Below the pieces are notes generated by a model. That model was given only the letters and a program-made list of their open reading frames with translations. It made no database searches and had not been told where the DNA came from. Below, in pieces: positions 28,235 to 40,399 of a stretch of DNA of 64,000 bases. This DNA comes from Ideonella sp. WA131b (GTDB lineage: Bacteria > Pseudomonadota > Gammaproteobacteria > Burkholderiales > Burkholderiaceae_C), in NCBI GenBank assembly GCA_023657425.1, contig JAGTJW010000003.1, forward strand, positions 372,001 to 436,000, given 5' to 3'. Position 1 is the first letter of the stretch, and each line of letters opens with the position of its first letter. The translations under genes were made by a program, and so were the position numbers.

Positions 28235-29346
28235 GGGCGCTGCGCCGTTGGACGGCGTCGCTGTTGGCGCTGGCGATGCTCGCCGGCTGCGCGTCCGACA
28301 GGCCCGAACCCAAGCCGCTGGAGCCGCTCACGCCCAAGGTCACCGGCCGCCTGGTCTGGCAGGCCCACATCGGCCGTGTCGACTTCCCTCTCCTGCCGCT
28401 GGTGCGCGACGACCTCGTCGTCGTTGCCTCGACCTGGGGCGATGTGCAGGCCTTCAAGACCGAGACCGGCGAGCTGTGGTGGCGCTGGCCGGTTGGCGCG
28501 CCGCTGTCGGCCGGCGTCGGCCACGATGGTCGCTTCACGGCGGTCGTCACCCGCGACAACGAGGTCGTGACGCTCGATCAGGGCCGGGAAGTCTGGCGGG
28601 CGCGGGTGCCGGCCCGCGTGGTGACGCCGCCGCTGGTGGCCGGCGAGCGTGTGTTCGTGCTCAGTGTGGACCGCGCCGTGCACGCCTTTGATGCCGTGGA
28701 TGGCCGGCGCCTGTGGGTGCTGCAGCGCCCCAGCGAACCGCTGACGTTGGCCCAGCCCAGCGTCATCGCGGCCCACCGCAACACGCTGCTGGTGGCGCAG
28801 GGGCCGCGCCTGGCCGGGATCGATCCCCTGCGCGGCACCGTGCAGTGGGAAGCGGCCATTGCCACGCCGCGCGGCAGCAACGAGGTCGAGCGCCTGGCCG
28901 ATCTCGTCGGCCCCATGGTGCGCGTTGGCGACCGGGTCTGCATGCGCGCCTTCCAGAACGCTGTCGGCTGTGCCGACGCTGCACGCGGCAGCACGCTGTG
29001 GTCGCGCAACAGTGGCGGCATCACGGCGCTGGCCGGCGACGGGGAGCGCGTGTTCGGCGCCGACGCCAGCGACCGGGTCCATGCCTGGCGCGCGAGCAAC
29101 GGCGACGCGCTCTGGAGCAACGAGAAATTCCTCCACCGCGGCCTGAGCGGCGGCGTTGCCGTCGGTCCGCTGGTGGTCTTCGGCGATCGCGAGGGCTACG
29201 TTCATTTCCTCTCTGTCGAGACCGGCGAGCCTCAGCTGCGCCTGGCCACGGATGGTCAGCCGATCATCGGCACGCCGGTGGTCTCGGGCCGGACGCTGAT
29301 CGTCACCACGGCCGCAGGCGGCCTGTTCGCTTTCCGGCCCAACTGA
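28231..29346 (+). CDS. bamB: Outer membrane assembly lipoprotein BamB
   Basis: A 371-residue lipoprotein. The lipobox LAGCAS near residue 20 gives the lipidated cysteine. The mature protein is an eight-bladed PQQ-like propeller with repeating [37 protein letters not shown] and GDALWSN blades. BamB binds BamA POTRA domains and speeds folding of outer-membrane proteins. The start is GTG overlapping the yfgM stop. With bamA and bamD it makes three BAM subunits encoded in this window, at three loci. Confidence 0.94.
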   Translation: MRALRRWTASLLALAMLAGCASDRPEPKPLEPLTPKVTGRLVWQAHIGRVDFPLLPLVRDDLVVVASTWGDVQAFKTETGELWWRWPVGAPLSAGVGHDGRFTAVVTRDNEVVTLDQGREVWRARVPARVVTPPLVAGERVFVLSVDRAVHAFDAVDGRRLWVLQRPSEPLTLAQPSVIAAHRNTLLVAQGPRLAGIDPLRGTVQWEAAIATPRGSNEVERLADLVGPMVRVGDRVCMRAFQNAVGCADAARGSTLWSRNSGGITALAGDGERVFGADASDRVHAWRASNGDALWSNEKFLHRGLSGGVAVGPLVVFGDREGYVHFLSVETGEPQLRLATDGQPIIGTPVVSGRTLIVTTAAGGLFAFRPN

Positions 29347-29368
29347 TGCGGCGCATGCGCTTTCGCCC

Positions 29369-30718
29369 ATGAAGCCGGTCATCGCCATCGTCGGCCGCGC
29401 CAATGTCGGCAAGAGCACATTGTTCAACCGCATCACGAAAAGCCGAGATGCCATCGTGGCCGACCATGCCGGCCTCACGCGCGACCGCCACTACGGTGAC
29501 GCACGCCTGGGGCCGCGCGAGTTCATCATCGTCGACACCGGTGGCTTCGAGCCCGACAAGCCCACGGGTGTGGTGGCCGAGATGGCCAAGCAGACCAAGC
29601 AGGCCGTGGCCGAGGCCGACCTGGTCATTTTCGTTGTCGACGTGCGCGCGGGCCTTTCGGCGCAGGACCACGACATCGCTCGGTTCCTGCGCCAGCAGCA
29701 AAAGCACGTGCTGCTCGCAGCCAACAAGGCGGAGGGCATGGTCGACGCGCCGCAGCTGGCCGAGTTTCATGAGCTCGGCATCGGCCCGCCGTTGCCGATC
29801 TCCTCGGCGCACGGGCAGGGGATCCGCAGCCTGCTCGAAACTGCGCTGGAACCCTTCCATCTGGGCGACGAGGCGGCGGACGAGGAGGCGAACGCCGACG
29901 AGTCCGATCGGCCCATTCGGCTGGCCGTGGCCGGCCGTCCCAACGTGGGCAAGAGCACGCTGATCAACGCCTGGCTGGGTGAGGAGCGCCTGGTGGCGTT
30001 CGACCAGCCCGGCACCACGCGCGACGCGATTCATGTGCCCTTCGAGAAGGACGGCCGGCGCTTCGATCTGATCGACACCGCGGGACTGCGGCGCAAGGGC
30101 AAGGTTTTCGAGGCGATCGAGAAGTTTTCGGTCGTCAAGACTCTGCAGGCGATCGCCGAAGCACATGTCGTGCTGCTGTTGGTCGACGCCACGCAAGGCG
30201 TGAGTGAACAGGATGCACACATCGCCGGTTACGTCCTGGAGTCCGGCCGGGCGGTGGTGATCGCGCTGAACAAGTGGGATGCCACCGACGCCTACCAACG
30301 GCAGCAGCTCGAGCGCAGCGTCGAGAGCCGGTTGGCCTTCCTGAAGTACGCGCCGGTGCTGCCCATTTCGGCCAAACGCCGGCAGGGTCTGGGTGCGGTC
30401 TGGAAGGCGCTGCTGCAGGCCAACGCCTCGGCCACGGTGAAGATGAGCACGCCGGTGCTCACGCGGCTGGTGCACGAGGCCGCCGAACACCAGGCACCGC
30501 GCCGCGAGGGCCGCTTTCGGCCCAAGATGCGTTACGCCCACCAGGGGGGCATGAACCCTCCGCGCGTCATCATCCACGGCACGGCACTTGAGCACGTCAC
30601 CGACTCGTACAAGCGCTACCTCGAAGGCCGCTTGCGTGAACACTTCAAGCTCGTGGGCACACCGGTGCGCATCGAGCTGCGCTCGGCCAGCAACCCCTTC
30701 CTCGAACGCGGGCGTTGA
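29369..30718 (+). CDS. der: Ribosome biogenesis GTPase Der (EngA)
   Basis: A 449-residue protein with two GTPase domains in tandem and a C-terminal KH-like domain. The first domain has [13 protein letters not shown], then GLTRDRHYG and DTGGFE. The second has [28 protein letters not shown] and NKWD. The KH part includes [17 protein letters not shown]. Der is essential for 50S subunit assembly. The first P-loop reads GRANVGKS instead of the usual GRPNVGKS, a mild deviation that should still bind phosphate. hfq follows 78 bases later. Confidence 0.96.
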   Translation: MKPVIAIVGRANVGKSTLFNRITKSRDAIVADHAGLTRDRHYGDARLGPREFIIVDTGGFEPDKPTGVVAEMAKQTKQAVAEADLVIFVVDVRAGLSAQDHDIARFLRQQQKHVLLAANKAEGMVDAPQLAEFHELGIGPPLPISSAHGQGIRSLLETALEPFHLGDEAADEEANADESDRPIRLAVAGRPNVGKSTLINAWLGEERLVAFDQPGTTRDAIHVPFEKDGRRFDLIDTAGLRRKGKVFEAIEKFSVVKTLQAIAEAHVVLLLVDATQGVSEQDAHIAGYVLESGRAVVIALNKWDATDAYQRQQLERSVESRLAFLKYAPVLPISAKRRQGLGAVWKALLQANASATVKMSTPVLTRLVHEAAEHQAPRREGRFRPKMRYAHQGGMNPPRVIIHGTALEHVTDSYKRYLEGRLREHFKLVGTPVRIELRSASNPFLERGR

Positions 30719-30796
30719 CGACTTCGCCGCCACTGCGTCTAGGGTCATGCCCTGTGGTAACGTGATCCACCGTTTCCCCCCAACACGGAACATATC

Positions 30797-31039
30797 GTGA
30801 GCAACAAAGGCCAACTCTTGCAGGATCCCTTTCTGAACCTGCTGCGCAAGGAGCACGTGCCGGTGTCGATCTATCTCGTCAACGGCATCAAGCTCCAGGG
30901 TCACATCGAGTCGTTCGATCAGTACGTGGTGCTGCTGCGCAACACCGTCACGCAGATGGTCTACAAGCACGCCATCTCCACCGTCGTGCCCAGCCGCGCG
31001 GTGAACTTCCATCCGAACGAGAGCGGCGAGCAGGCCTGA
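30797..31039 (+). CDS. hfq: RNA chaperone Hfq
   Basis: An 80-residue Sm-fold protein starting GTG ([19 protein letters not shown]). Sm1 contains [21 protein letters not shown] and Sm2 contains [13 protein letters not shown], with the proximal-face YKHA signature that binds U-rich RNA ends. It forms the hexamer that pairs small RNAs with mRNAs. The C-terminal tail is short, as usual in betaproteobacteria. hfq-hflX-hflK-hflC is the conserved order. The 78 bases upstream hold no promoter I could assign with confidence. Confidence 0.97.
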   Translation: MSNKGQLLQDPFLNLLRKEHVPVSIYLVNGIKLQGHIESFDQYVVLLRNTVTQMVYKHAISTVVPSRAVNFHPNESGEQA

Positions 31040-31047
31040 ACGCAGCC

Positions 31048-32268
31048 TTGAACGAACTGCAGGACGCCGACGCCCCCGCCGTCGTCGAGACGCCCCCCGG
31101 CGTGACGCGGGCAGTGCTGGTGGGCGTCGATTTCGGACCCGGACACGTCTTCGAACACTCGCTCGACGAGTTGGCCATGCTGGCTGCGTCGGCTGGCGAC
31201 GCGGCGGTTGCCCGTGTGACGGCGCGCCGCCGAGCGCCCGACCCGGCCCTTTTTGTAGGCAGTGGCAAGGCTGACGAGATCAAGGCGCTGGTGATCGCCA
31301 CGGCGGCCCATGGCGTGATCTTCGACCAGGCGCTGAGCCCGGCGCAGCAGCGCAACCTGGAGCGCCATCTCGGCGTGCCGGTCGCAGACCGCACAGGCCT
31401 CATCCTCGACATCTTCGCCGCGCGTGCGCAAAGCCACGAGGGCAAGCTGCAGGTCGAACTGGCCCGTCTGCAGTACCAGGCCACGCGCTTGGTGCGGCGC
31501 TGGAGCCATCTCGAGCGCCAGCAGGGTGGCATCGGCACCCGCGGCGGCCCTGGCGAGGCGCAGATTGAACTCGACCGCCGCATGATCGGCGACCGAATCA
31601 AACAGGTCTCGGCCCGGCTTGAGAAGGTCAAGCGGCAACGCGGCACCCAGCGCAAGGCACGCGAGCGGCGCGGTACCTTTCGCATCTCGCTGGTGGGCTA
31701 CACCAACGCCGGCAAGAGCACGCTGTTCAACGCCCTCGTCAAGGCGCGCAGCTACGCCGCAGACCAGCTGTTTGCTACGCTGGACACCACGACGCGCGCG
31801 TTGTGGCTCGGAGAGGCGCAGGCCCAGGTGTCGCTCTCCGATACGGTGGGCTTCATCCGCGACCTGCCGCACAAGCTGGTGGAGGCCTTCGAGGCCACGC
31901 TGCAAGAGGCTGCCCAATCCGATCTGTTGCTCCACGTGGTCGATGCCGCGAGTCCTGTGCTCGACGAGCAGCGCGCCGAGGTCGATCGCGTGTTGGCCGA
32001 GATCGGTGCTGCCGATGTGCCGCAGATCCTCGTCTTCAACAAGTCCGATCTGCTCGAGCAGACGCGCAGGCCGCTCCAGTTGGCCGACTGGGTCGAGTTG
32101 CACCCCGGCCAGAGGTGCGCTCGCGTCTTTGCGAGCGCGGTCACTGGAGCCGGCCTGCCTGAATTGCGGCAGGCCATCGCTGCACACGCTTTGGCCGAGC
32201 GCGGCGCGGCCGCTGACGGCCATGTCGCTGCTGCTGGCATCGCCGAGGCGCTATCGTCGTCCCCTTAA
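31048..32268 (+). CDS. hflX: Ribosome-associated GTPase HflX
   Basis: A 406-residue GTPase of the HflX subfamily. The N-terminal HflX domain has FVGSGKADEIKAL and VIFDQALSPAQQRNLE. A coiled helical segment with the glycine-rich GGIGTRGGPGEAQIELDRR leads to the G domain with VGYTNAGKSTLFNAL, DTVGFIRDLP and NKSD. HflX splits stalled or stressed 70S ribosomes. The start is a TTG at 31048, 8 bases after hfq; no ATG or GTG fits the family N-terminus better. A long alternative frame on the same strand (31619 onward) merges into hflK and is not a protein here. Confidence 0.94.
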   Translation: MNELQDADAPAVVETPPGVTRAVLVGVDFGPGHVFEHSLDELAMLAASAGDAAVARVTARRRAPDPALFVGSGKADEIKALVIATAAHGVIFDQALSPAQQRNLERHLGVPVADRTGLILDIFAARAQSHEGKLQVELARLQYQATRLVRRWSHLERQQGGIGTRGGPGEAQIELDRRMIGDRIKQVSARLEKVKRQRGTQRKARERRGTFRISLVGYTNAGKSTLFNALVKARSYAADQLFATLDTTTRALWLGEAQAQVSLSDTVGFIRDLPHKLVEAFEATLQEAAQSDLLLHVVDAASPVLDEQRAEVDRVLAEIGAADVPQILVFNKSDLLEQTRRPLQLADWVELHPGQRCARVFASAVTGAGLPELRQAIAAHALAERGAAADGHVAAAGIAEALSSSP

Positions 32269-32296
32269 ACCTCACCGAAACCCCGGACGCAGCCCC

Positions 32297-33640
32297 ATGC
32301 GTGAATCCGCCAGCCCCTCCATTGAAGCCCCCTTTGGCCACCGGCTGCAAAGGGCGGCGCGCGCCTTTTCCGCCTGGGCGGGCGCGGCCATCACGCGCGG
32401 AGGCAGGCACGCGGGCTCGCGCAGCGAGGGCCCCGTCTTCAACAACCGCAACGACGGCCCGCCGGACCTTGACGAACTTTGGCGCGATTTCAATCGCAAG
32501 CTCTCGGGCCTGTTCGGCGGCAAGGGGGGCAGCGGTGGCCGTTCCAACCGGCCTGACGGCAGTGGCGGTGGGGGCGGGGGCGGGGGTTTCCAGCCCGACA
32601 TGAAGAGTGCCGGTATCGGTGCGGGCCTGATCGGTGGCGTCGCGGCCCTCCTTTGGCTGGGCAGCGGCTTCTACATCGTGCAGGAAGGCCAGCAGGCGGT
32701 TGTCACCACTTTCGGCAAGTACGCGCAGACCAAGGACGCCGGCTTTCAGTGGCGCCTCCCTTACCCGATCCAGGCTCACGAGACGGTGGCGGTGTCGCAG
32801 CTGCAGTCGGTGGAAGTAGGCCGCAGTGCGGTGGTGGCGGCCACGGGGCTGCGCGACTCGTCGATGCTCACGCAGGACGAAAACATCGTCGACATCCGCT
32901 TCACCGTGCAATATCGCCGCACCGACGCGCGGGCTTATCTGTTTGAGAACAACCGCCCCGATGAGGCCGTGATCATGGCTGCCGAGACGGCGGTGCGCGA
33001 GATCGTTGGCAAGAGCCGCGTCGACCAGGTGCTGTACGAGCAGCGCGACGCCATCGCCGCCGACCTCGTTCGGTCGATCCAGGCGCAGCTCGACCGCCTC
33101 AAGGCCGGGATCACGATCGCCAACGTCAACATGCAGAGCGTGCAGGTGCCCGAGCAGGTGCAGGCCGCGTTCAACGACGCCGTCAAGGCAACCGCCGACC
33201 GCGACCGCTTCAAGAACGAAGGCCAGGCCTACGCCTCCGACGTAATCCCCAAGGCGCGCGGCACGGCCTCGAGACTGATGGAGGAAGCGGAGGGCTACCG
33301 AGCTCGCGTGGTGGCGCAGGCCGAGGGTGACGCGCAGCGATTTCGCTCGGTGCTGGCCGAGTACCAGAAGGCTCCAGCCGTCACGCGTGACCGTCTCTAC
33401 ATCGACACCATGCAGCAGGTCTACACCAACGTGAGCAAGGTGATGATCGACAGCCGTAGCGGCAGCAACCTGCTGTACCTGCCGTTGGACAAGCTGCTGC
33501 AACAGGCAGGCGTACCTGCGGCCATTGCCCCGGCGCCGGGGCCGGTGGCCACGCCAAGCAGCGTCGACCCAGCTGCGGCGCAGAGCGTCGACATCCGCTC
33601 ACGCGCCGATGCCCGCTCTCGTGACCGTGAGGGCCGCTGA
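32297..33640 (+). CDS. hflK: FtsH protease modulator HflK
   Basis: A 447-residue SPFH/prohibitin-domain membrane protein. The typical HflK opening NNRNDGPPDLDELWRDFN is here preceded by about 48 basic, alanine-rich residues, because the only available start is ATG 32297. A glycine-rich stretch is followed by the membrane helix around AGLIGGVAALLWLGSGFY and the SPFH domain (IVQEGQQAVVTTFGKY). HflK and HflC form a large cage around FtsH in the inner membrane and limit its access to substrates. hflC follows after 27 bases. Confidence 0.94.
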   Translation: MRESASPSIEAPFGHRLQRAARAFSAWAGAAITRGGRHAGSRSEGPVFNNRNDGPPDLDELWRDFNRKLSGLFGGKGGSGGRSNRPDGSGGGGGGGGFQPDMKSAGIGAGLIGGVAALLWLGSGFYIVQEGQQAVVTTFGKYAQTKDAGFQWRLPYPIQAHETVAVSQLQSVEVGRSAVVAATGLRDSSMLTQDENIVDIRFTVQYRRTDARAYLFENNRPDEAVIMAAETAVREIVGKSRVDQVLYEQRDAIAADLVRSIQAQLDRLKAGITIANVNMQSVQVPEQVQAAFNDAVKATADRDRFKNEGQAYASDVIPKARGTASRLMEEAEGYRARVVAQAEGDAQRFRSVLAEYQKAPAVTRDRLYIDTMQQVYTNVSKVMIDSRSGSNLLYLPLDKLLQQAGVPAAIAPAPGPVATPSSVDPAAAQSVDIRSRADARSRDREGR

Positions 33641-33667
33641 GGCCTGACCCAGGGATTGCGCCCCACC

Positions 33668-34543
33668 ATGAACAAGATCGCCGCCACTCTGGCCATCCTC
33701 GCTGCGCTGCTGCTGGCAGCATCCAGCACCCTCTTCGTTGTCGACCAGCGCCAGGTCGGCGTGATCTATGCCCTTGGCGAGATCAAGGAGGTCATCACCG
33801 AACCGGGGCTGAACTTCAAGTTGCCGCCACCGTTCCAGAACGTCGTTTTCCTCGACCGCCGTGTGCAGACGCTGGACAGCCCGGAGACGCGCCCCATCTT
33901 CACGGCCGAGAAGAAGAGCCTGGTCGTCGACTGGCTCATCAAGTGGCGGATCGCCGAGCCGAGACAGTTCATCCGCAACAACGGTGTCGACTTCCGCAAC
34001 CTGGAGGCGCGCCTGGCCCCGGTGGTGCAGGCTGCGTTCAACGAAGAAATCACGAAGCGCGACGTCAAGGGCGTCCTGGCCACCGAGCGTGACAAGGTCA
34101 CGAATGATGTCAAGGGCCGCCTTGCGGACGATGCCAAGTCGTTCGGCATCGAGATCCTTGACGTGCGCATCAAGCGCGTGGACTTCGTCGCTGATATCAC
34201 CGATGCGGTGTACCGCCGCATGCAGTCGGAGCGGCAGCAGGTGGCCAACGAGCTGCGCGCACAAGGCACCGCCGAAGGCGAGAAGATCCGTGCCGATGCC
34301 GATCGCCAGCGTGAGGTGATCGTCGCCGAGGCCTTCCGGGATGCGCAGAAGATCCGCGGCGAGGGTGACGCCAAGGCCTCGGCTCTGTACGCCGACGCCT
34401 TCGGACGCGACCCGCAGTTCGCGCAGTTCTACCGCAGCCTTGAGGCTTACCGCGCCACCTTCCGCAGCAAGAGCGACGTGATGGTGCTGGACCCGTCGTC
34501 GGAGTTCTTCCGCGCGATGCGCGGCAACACCCCGGCGCGCTGA
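33668..34543 (+). CDS. hflC: FtsH protease modulator HflC
   Basis: A 291-residue SPFH protein with one N-terminal membrane helix (IAATLAILAALLLAASSTLF) and the periplasmic prohibitin domain (DQRQVGVIYALGEIKEVI). The helical tail includes RRMQSERQQVANELRAQG and AEAFRDAQKIRGEGDAKA. It is the obligate partner of HflK. The ATG at 33668 gives the usual N-terminus, whereas the frame opens at 33656. The next gene, a DUF2065 protein, also follows hflC in related genomes. Confidence 0.95.
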   Translation: MNKIAATLAILAALLLAASSTLFVVDQRQVGVIYALGEIKEVITEPGLNFKLPPPFQNVVFLDRRVQTLDSPETRPIFTAEKKSLVVDWLIKWRIAEPRQFIRNNGVDFRNLEARLAPVVQAAFNEEITKRDVKGVLATERDKVTNDVKGRLADDAKSFGIEILDVRIKRVDFVADITDAVYRRMQSERQQVANELRAQGTAEGEKIRADADRQREVIVAEAFRDAQKIRGEGDAKASALYADAFGRDPQFAQFYRSLEAYRATFRSKSDVMVLDPSSEFFRAMRGNTPAR

Positions 34544-34564
34544 GTGCGGGCCGGCTGACCGTCG

Positions 34565-34750
34565 ATGGGCGAGGTGCTGATCGGCGCGATGGCGCTGGTT
34601 CTCATCGCGGAGGGACTGCTGCCCTTCCTGAGCCCGAGGCACTGGCGCGCCGTGTTCGAACGAGCCGTGCAGATGAGCGACGGCCAGATCCGGTTCATCG
34701 GGCTCCTGAGCCTGCTGGCCGGTCTGGCACTGCTGCTGGTCTGGGCCTGA
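34565..34750 (+). CDS. DUF2065 (YjeT-like) small membrane protein
   Basis: A 61-residue protein with two predicted membrane helices, residues about 5-22 (LIGAMALVLIAEGLLPFL) and 42-60 (FIGLLSLLAGLALLLVWA), joined by SPRHWRAVFERAVQMSDGQI. This is the DUF2065/YjeT family, which sits between hflC and purA in E. coli and close to them here. Function unknown. Context suggests a link to the HflKC-FtsH complex, which is inference. Confidence 0.88.
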   Translation: MGEVLIGAMALVLIAEGLLPFLSPRHWRAVFERAVQMSDGQIRFIGLLSLLAGLALLLVWA

Positions 34751-34821
34751 GAGCAGACGTCGGGTGAGGTGGGGCGCCGAGTGCGGCGCCTACAATGCCT
34801 TTTTCAACGACGTCCCCGTCC

Positions 34822-37369
<2,548 letters not shown>

Positions 37370-37405
37370 TTCCCACCGATCACACCCACACGGAGACCGA
37401 GCCTC

Positions 37406-37927
37406 ATGCTCACCGACGACGGCAAGCACCTGTACGTGTCCTGGGACGAGTACCACCAGCTGATCGAGCGTCTGGCGCTCAAGGTGGCGGCCTCGGGCTG
37501 GGAGTTCGACCAGATCTTGTGCCTGGCGCGCGGCGGCATGCGGCCGGGCGACGTGCTGTCGCGCGTGTTTGACAAGCCGCTGGCCATCATGAGCACCAGC
37601 AGCTATCGCGCCGAGGCCGGCACCATCCAGGGCCGGCTCGACATGGCCAAGTACATCACCATGCCCAAGGGCGAGTTGGCTGGGCGCGTGTTGCTGGTGG
37701 ACGACCTGGCCGACACCGGTGTGACGCTGCGCGCCGTGGTCGACCGACTGCGCGGCATGCCCGCGATCAGCGAGCTGCGCGCCGCTGTCATCTGGGTCAA
37801 GGGCGTCTCAAGCTACACACCGGACTACTACTGCGACGTGCTGCCCACCAGCCCCTGGATCCACCAGCCCTTCGAGGACTATGACAACCTCCGCCCCGAC
37901 GGCCTGGCGAAGAAGTTCCAGGTCTGA
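37406..37927 (+). CDS. Purine phosphoribosyltransferase (Gpt/HGPRT-like)
   Basis: A 173-residue type I phosphoribosyltransferase. The PRPP-binding loop is VLLVDDLADTGVTL. The N-terminal hood and flexible loop are represented by ILCLARGGMRPGDVL and STSSYRAEAGTIQGR. The C-terminus (YYCDVLPTSPWIHQPFEDYD) resembles bacterial xanthine/guanine phosphoribosyltransferases. It probably salvages a purine base to its nucleotide, which fits its place after purA; the exact base is not certain. Its stop is immediately followed by the shared hairpin terminator for the opposing tRNA gene. Confidence 0.85.
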   Translation: MLTDDGKHLYVSWDEYHQLIERLALKVAASGWEFDQILCLARGGMRPGDVLSRVFDKPLAIMSTSSYRAEAGTIQGRLDMAKYITMPKGELAGRVLLVDDLADTGVTLRAVVDRLRGMPAISELRAAVIWVKGVSSYTPDYYCDVLPTSPWIHQPFEDYDNLRPDGLAKKFQV

Positions 37928-37962
37928 AAAACCAAAGGCCGCTTGCAGCGGCAAGCGGCCTT
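37928..37962 (-). terminator. Intrinsic terminator of tRNA-Leu (possibly bidirectional)
   Basis: An 11-bp perfect stem, AAGGCCGCTTG (37935-37945) with CAAGCGGCCTT (37952-37962), around a 6-base loop. On the minus strand it is followed by TGGTTTTTC, giving a run of five T. The tRNA 3' end is 18 bases before the stem. On the plus strand no T-run follows, so it ends the phosphoribosyltransferase transcript less well. Confidence 0.8.
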
Positions 37963-37980
37963 CGGCTCTGTGGTCTGGTC

Positions 37981-38065
<85 letters not shown>

Positions 38066-38080
38066 TTTCAGGAGCCCAAG

Positions 38081-38110
38081 ACTATAGCAAACATTTGAGC
38101 AACAGAACAA
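38081..38110 (-). promoter_or_regulatory. Promoter of tRNA-Leu
   Basis: Reading on the minus strand, the -35 is TTGTTC (38110-38105), the spacer is 18 bases and the -10 is TATAGT (38086-38081). The predicted start is about 9 bases before the mature tRNA 5' end. It overlaps the upstream region of the divergent rnr gene. Confidence 0.55.
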
Positions 38111-38136
38111 GTGCGTTGGCCTCCGGCGCTGGACTG

Positions 38137-40386
38137 ATGGGCGATGTCGAAGGCACCGTCGAGGGCCACCGCGACGGCCACGGCTTCGTCTGGCCCGACC
38201 ATGGCGAAACGCCGATCTTCCTGGCCCCGCAGGAGATGCGCAGCGTGCTGCACCGCGACCGCGTGCGGGTGCGTGTTCTGCGCTTCGACCGCAAGGGCCG
38301 CCCCGAGGGCCGCGTGATCGACATCCTCGACCGCCGCAAGGCGCCCATCATCGGCCGGCTGCTGCACGAGGGCGGACACTGGATCGTCGCGCCCGAGGAC
38401 AGCCGTTACGGCCAGGACATCCTGATCCCCAAGAACGCCACCGCCAGCGCCGCGGTGGGGCAGGTGGTGTCGGTGGAGCTCACCGAGCCGCCCTCGCTGC
38501 ACTCGCAGCCGGTGGGCCGTGTGGCCGAGGTGCTCGGCGAGATCGACGACGCCGGCATGGAGATCGAGATCGCGGTGCGCAAGTACGAGGTGCCGCACCT
38601 CTTCACGCCCGAAACGCTGGCGCAGGCCGCGGCGCTGCCCGACAAGCTGCGCGCCACCGACCGCAGGCACCGCATCGACCTGCGCGATGTGGCTTTGGTC
38701 ACCATCGACGGCGAGGACGCGCGTGACTTCGACGATGCCGTCTACGCTGAGCCCTACAAGGCAGGCCGCGGCAAGAGCGCGGTCGAGGGCTGGCGGCTGC
38801 TGGTGGCGATTGCCGACGTCAGCCACTACGTCAAGCCCGGCGAGCCGCTGGACGAAGACGCGTACGAGCGCGCCACGTCTGTCTACTTCCCGCGCCGGGT
38901 GATCCCGATGCTGCCCGAGAAGCTGAGCAACGGCTTGTGTTCGCTGAAATCCGACGTCGAGCGCCTGGCGATGGTGTGCGACATGGTCGTCACCACCGAC
39001 GGCAAGGTGCACGCGTACCAGTTCTACCCGGCGGTGATCGAGTCGCACGCGAGGCTCACCTACACCGAGGTCGCGGCGGTGCTGGCCAACACCCGCGGCC
39101 CCGAGGCCGCCAAGCGCGCCGAGCTCGTGCCGAAGCTTTTGCACCTGCACGAGGTGTACCGCGCGCTGCTGAAGCAGCGAGCCACCCGCGGCGCGATGGA
39201 GTTCGAGAGCACCGAGACGCAGATCGTCTGCGACGAGCAGGGCCGCATCGAGAAGATCGTTCCGCGAACGCGCACCGACGCGCACCGGCTCATCGAGGAG
39301 GCCATGCTCGCGGCCAACGTCTGCGCAGCCGAGTACATCGCCGGTGCCGAGCACCCTTGCCTGTACCGTGTGCACGAGGGCCCGACGCCCGAGAAGCGCC
39401 AGGCGCTGCAGGCGCAGCTCAAGTCGCTGGGCGTGGCGGCCGTGCTGTCCGAGCAGCCCAGGCCGGCCGAGATGGCCGCCATCGCCGCGGCGGTACAGGG
39501 TCGGCCCGACGCGCTGCAGATCCACACGCTGCTGCTGCGCTCAATGCAGCAGGCCATCTACACGGCCTCGAACAACGGCCACTTCGGCCTGGCCTATGGC
39601 GCCTACACGCACTTCACAAGCCCGATCCGCCGCTATCCCGACCTGTTGGTGCACCGCGTGATCAAGGCCATCCTGTCGGCCAAGCGCTACCACCTGGCAG
39701 GCAGCGCCAAGACGCGCAAGCCCGAGGCGCGCCGCAGCAAGCCGCCGCGCTCCGTGGCCAAGCCGATGAGCCGCGACCTGGAGCTCTGGGAGGCTGCCGG
39801 CGGCCACTGCAGCGCCAACGAACGCCGTGCCGACGAGGCCAGCCGTGACGTCGAGGCCTGGCTCAAGTGCCGCTACATGCGAGAGCACCTGGGCGAGGAG
39901 TTCGCCGGCACTGTGAGCGGCGTCGCGGGCTTCGGCCTCTTCGTGACGCTCGATTCCCTGTACGTCGAGGGCTTGGTGCACATCACCGAACTCGGCGGCG
40001 AGTACTACCGCTTTGACGAGGCGCGCCAGGAGCTCCGCGGCGAGCGCACCGGCGTCCGCTACACGATGGGCACGCGGGTGCGCGTGCAGGTCAGCCGTGT
40101 CGACCTCGACGGTCGCAAGATCGACTTCCGCATGGTGCGCGACGGCGAGGGCGAGCGGCAGCTGCAACGGGGCAAGGGCGCGGCGGCCGAGCGCGCCCCG
40201 GGCGAGAAGCTGGACAGCGCAGCGGCCGAGCTGGCCGCGGTGAAGCAGGCCGATCGTTTGGCCCGGGGCGCAGCCAAGGCCGTACAGACGCTTCGCGGCG
40301 CAGCAGCGGCCGTTGCCGGGCGGCCGGCGCGCTCGCGCAAGCCCGGACCGCAGCGGGCGTCGCCAAAGGCGCGGTCGCGGCGCTGA
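38137..40386 (+). CDS. rnr: Exoribonuclease R
   Basis: A 749-residue 3'-5' exoribonuclease. Cold-shock-like domains come first (VEGTVEGHRDGHGFVWPD). The RNB catalytic domain has the metal-binding aspartates in DGEDARDFDDAVYAE, then ERATSVYFPRRVIPMLPEKL and SPIRRYPDLLVHR. An S1 domain (FAGTVSGVAGFGLFVTLD) and a basic Lys/Arg/Ala-rich tail end it. The N-terminal winged-helix region of E. coli RNase R (813 residues) is absent, since the frame upstream runs into the tRNA-Leu gene. The start is ATG 38137, with TTG 38116 possible. It degrades structured RNA, including tmRNA-tagged mRNA and defective rRNA. Confidence 0.94.
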   Translation: MGDVEGTVEGHRDGHGFVWPDHGETPIFLAPQEMRSVLHRDRVRVRVLRFDRKGRPEGRVIDILDRRKAPIIGRLLHEGGHWIVAPEDSRYGQDILIPKNATASAAVGQVVSVELTEPPSLHSQPVGRVAEVLGEIDDAGMEIEIAVRKYEVPHLFTPETLAQAAALPDKLRATDRRHRIDLRDVALVTIDGEDARDFDDAVYAEPYKAGRGKSAVEGWRLLVAIADVSHYVKPGEPLDEDAYERATSVYFPRRVIPMLPEKLSNGLCSLKSDVERLAMVCDMVVTTDGKVHAYQFYPAVIESHARLTYTEVAAVLANTRGPEAAKRAELVPKLLHLHEVYRALLKQRATRGAMEFESTETQIVCDEQGRIEKIVPRTRTDAHRLIEEAMLAANVCAAEYIAGAEHPCLYRVHEGPTPEKRQALQAQLKSLGVAAVLSEQPRPAEMAAIAAAVQGRPDALQIHTLLLRSMQQAIYTASNNGHFGLAYGAYTHFTSPIRRYPDLLVHRVIKAILSAKRYHLAGSAKTRKPEARRSKPPRSVAKPMSRDLELWEAAGGHCSANERRADEASRDVEAWLKCRYMREHLGEEFAGTVSGVAGFGLFVTLDSLYVEGLVHITELGGEYYRFDEARQELRGERTGVRYTMGTRVRVQVSRVDLDGRKIDFRMVRDGEGERQLQRGKGAAAERAPGEKLDSAAAELAAVKQADRLARGAAKAVQTLRGAAAAVAGRPARSRKPGPQRASPKARSRR

Positions 40387-40399
40387 GGCGCGCGGGCTG

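Noticed and set aside
34773-34804. Hairpin GGCGCC-loop-GGCGCC followed by a T-run upstream of hisZ
   Set aside because: The stem is only 6 bp, and the T-run begins 9 bases after it, so it does not fit an intrinsic terminator well.
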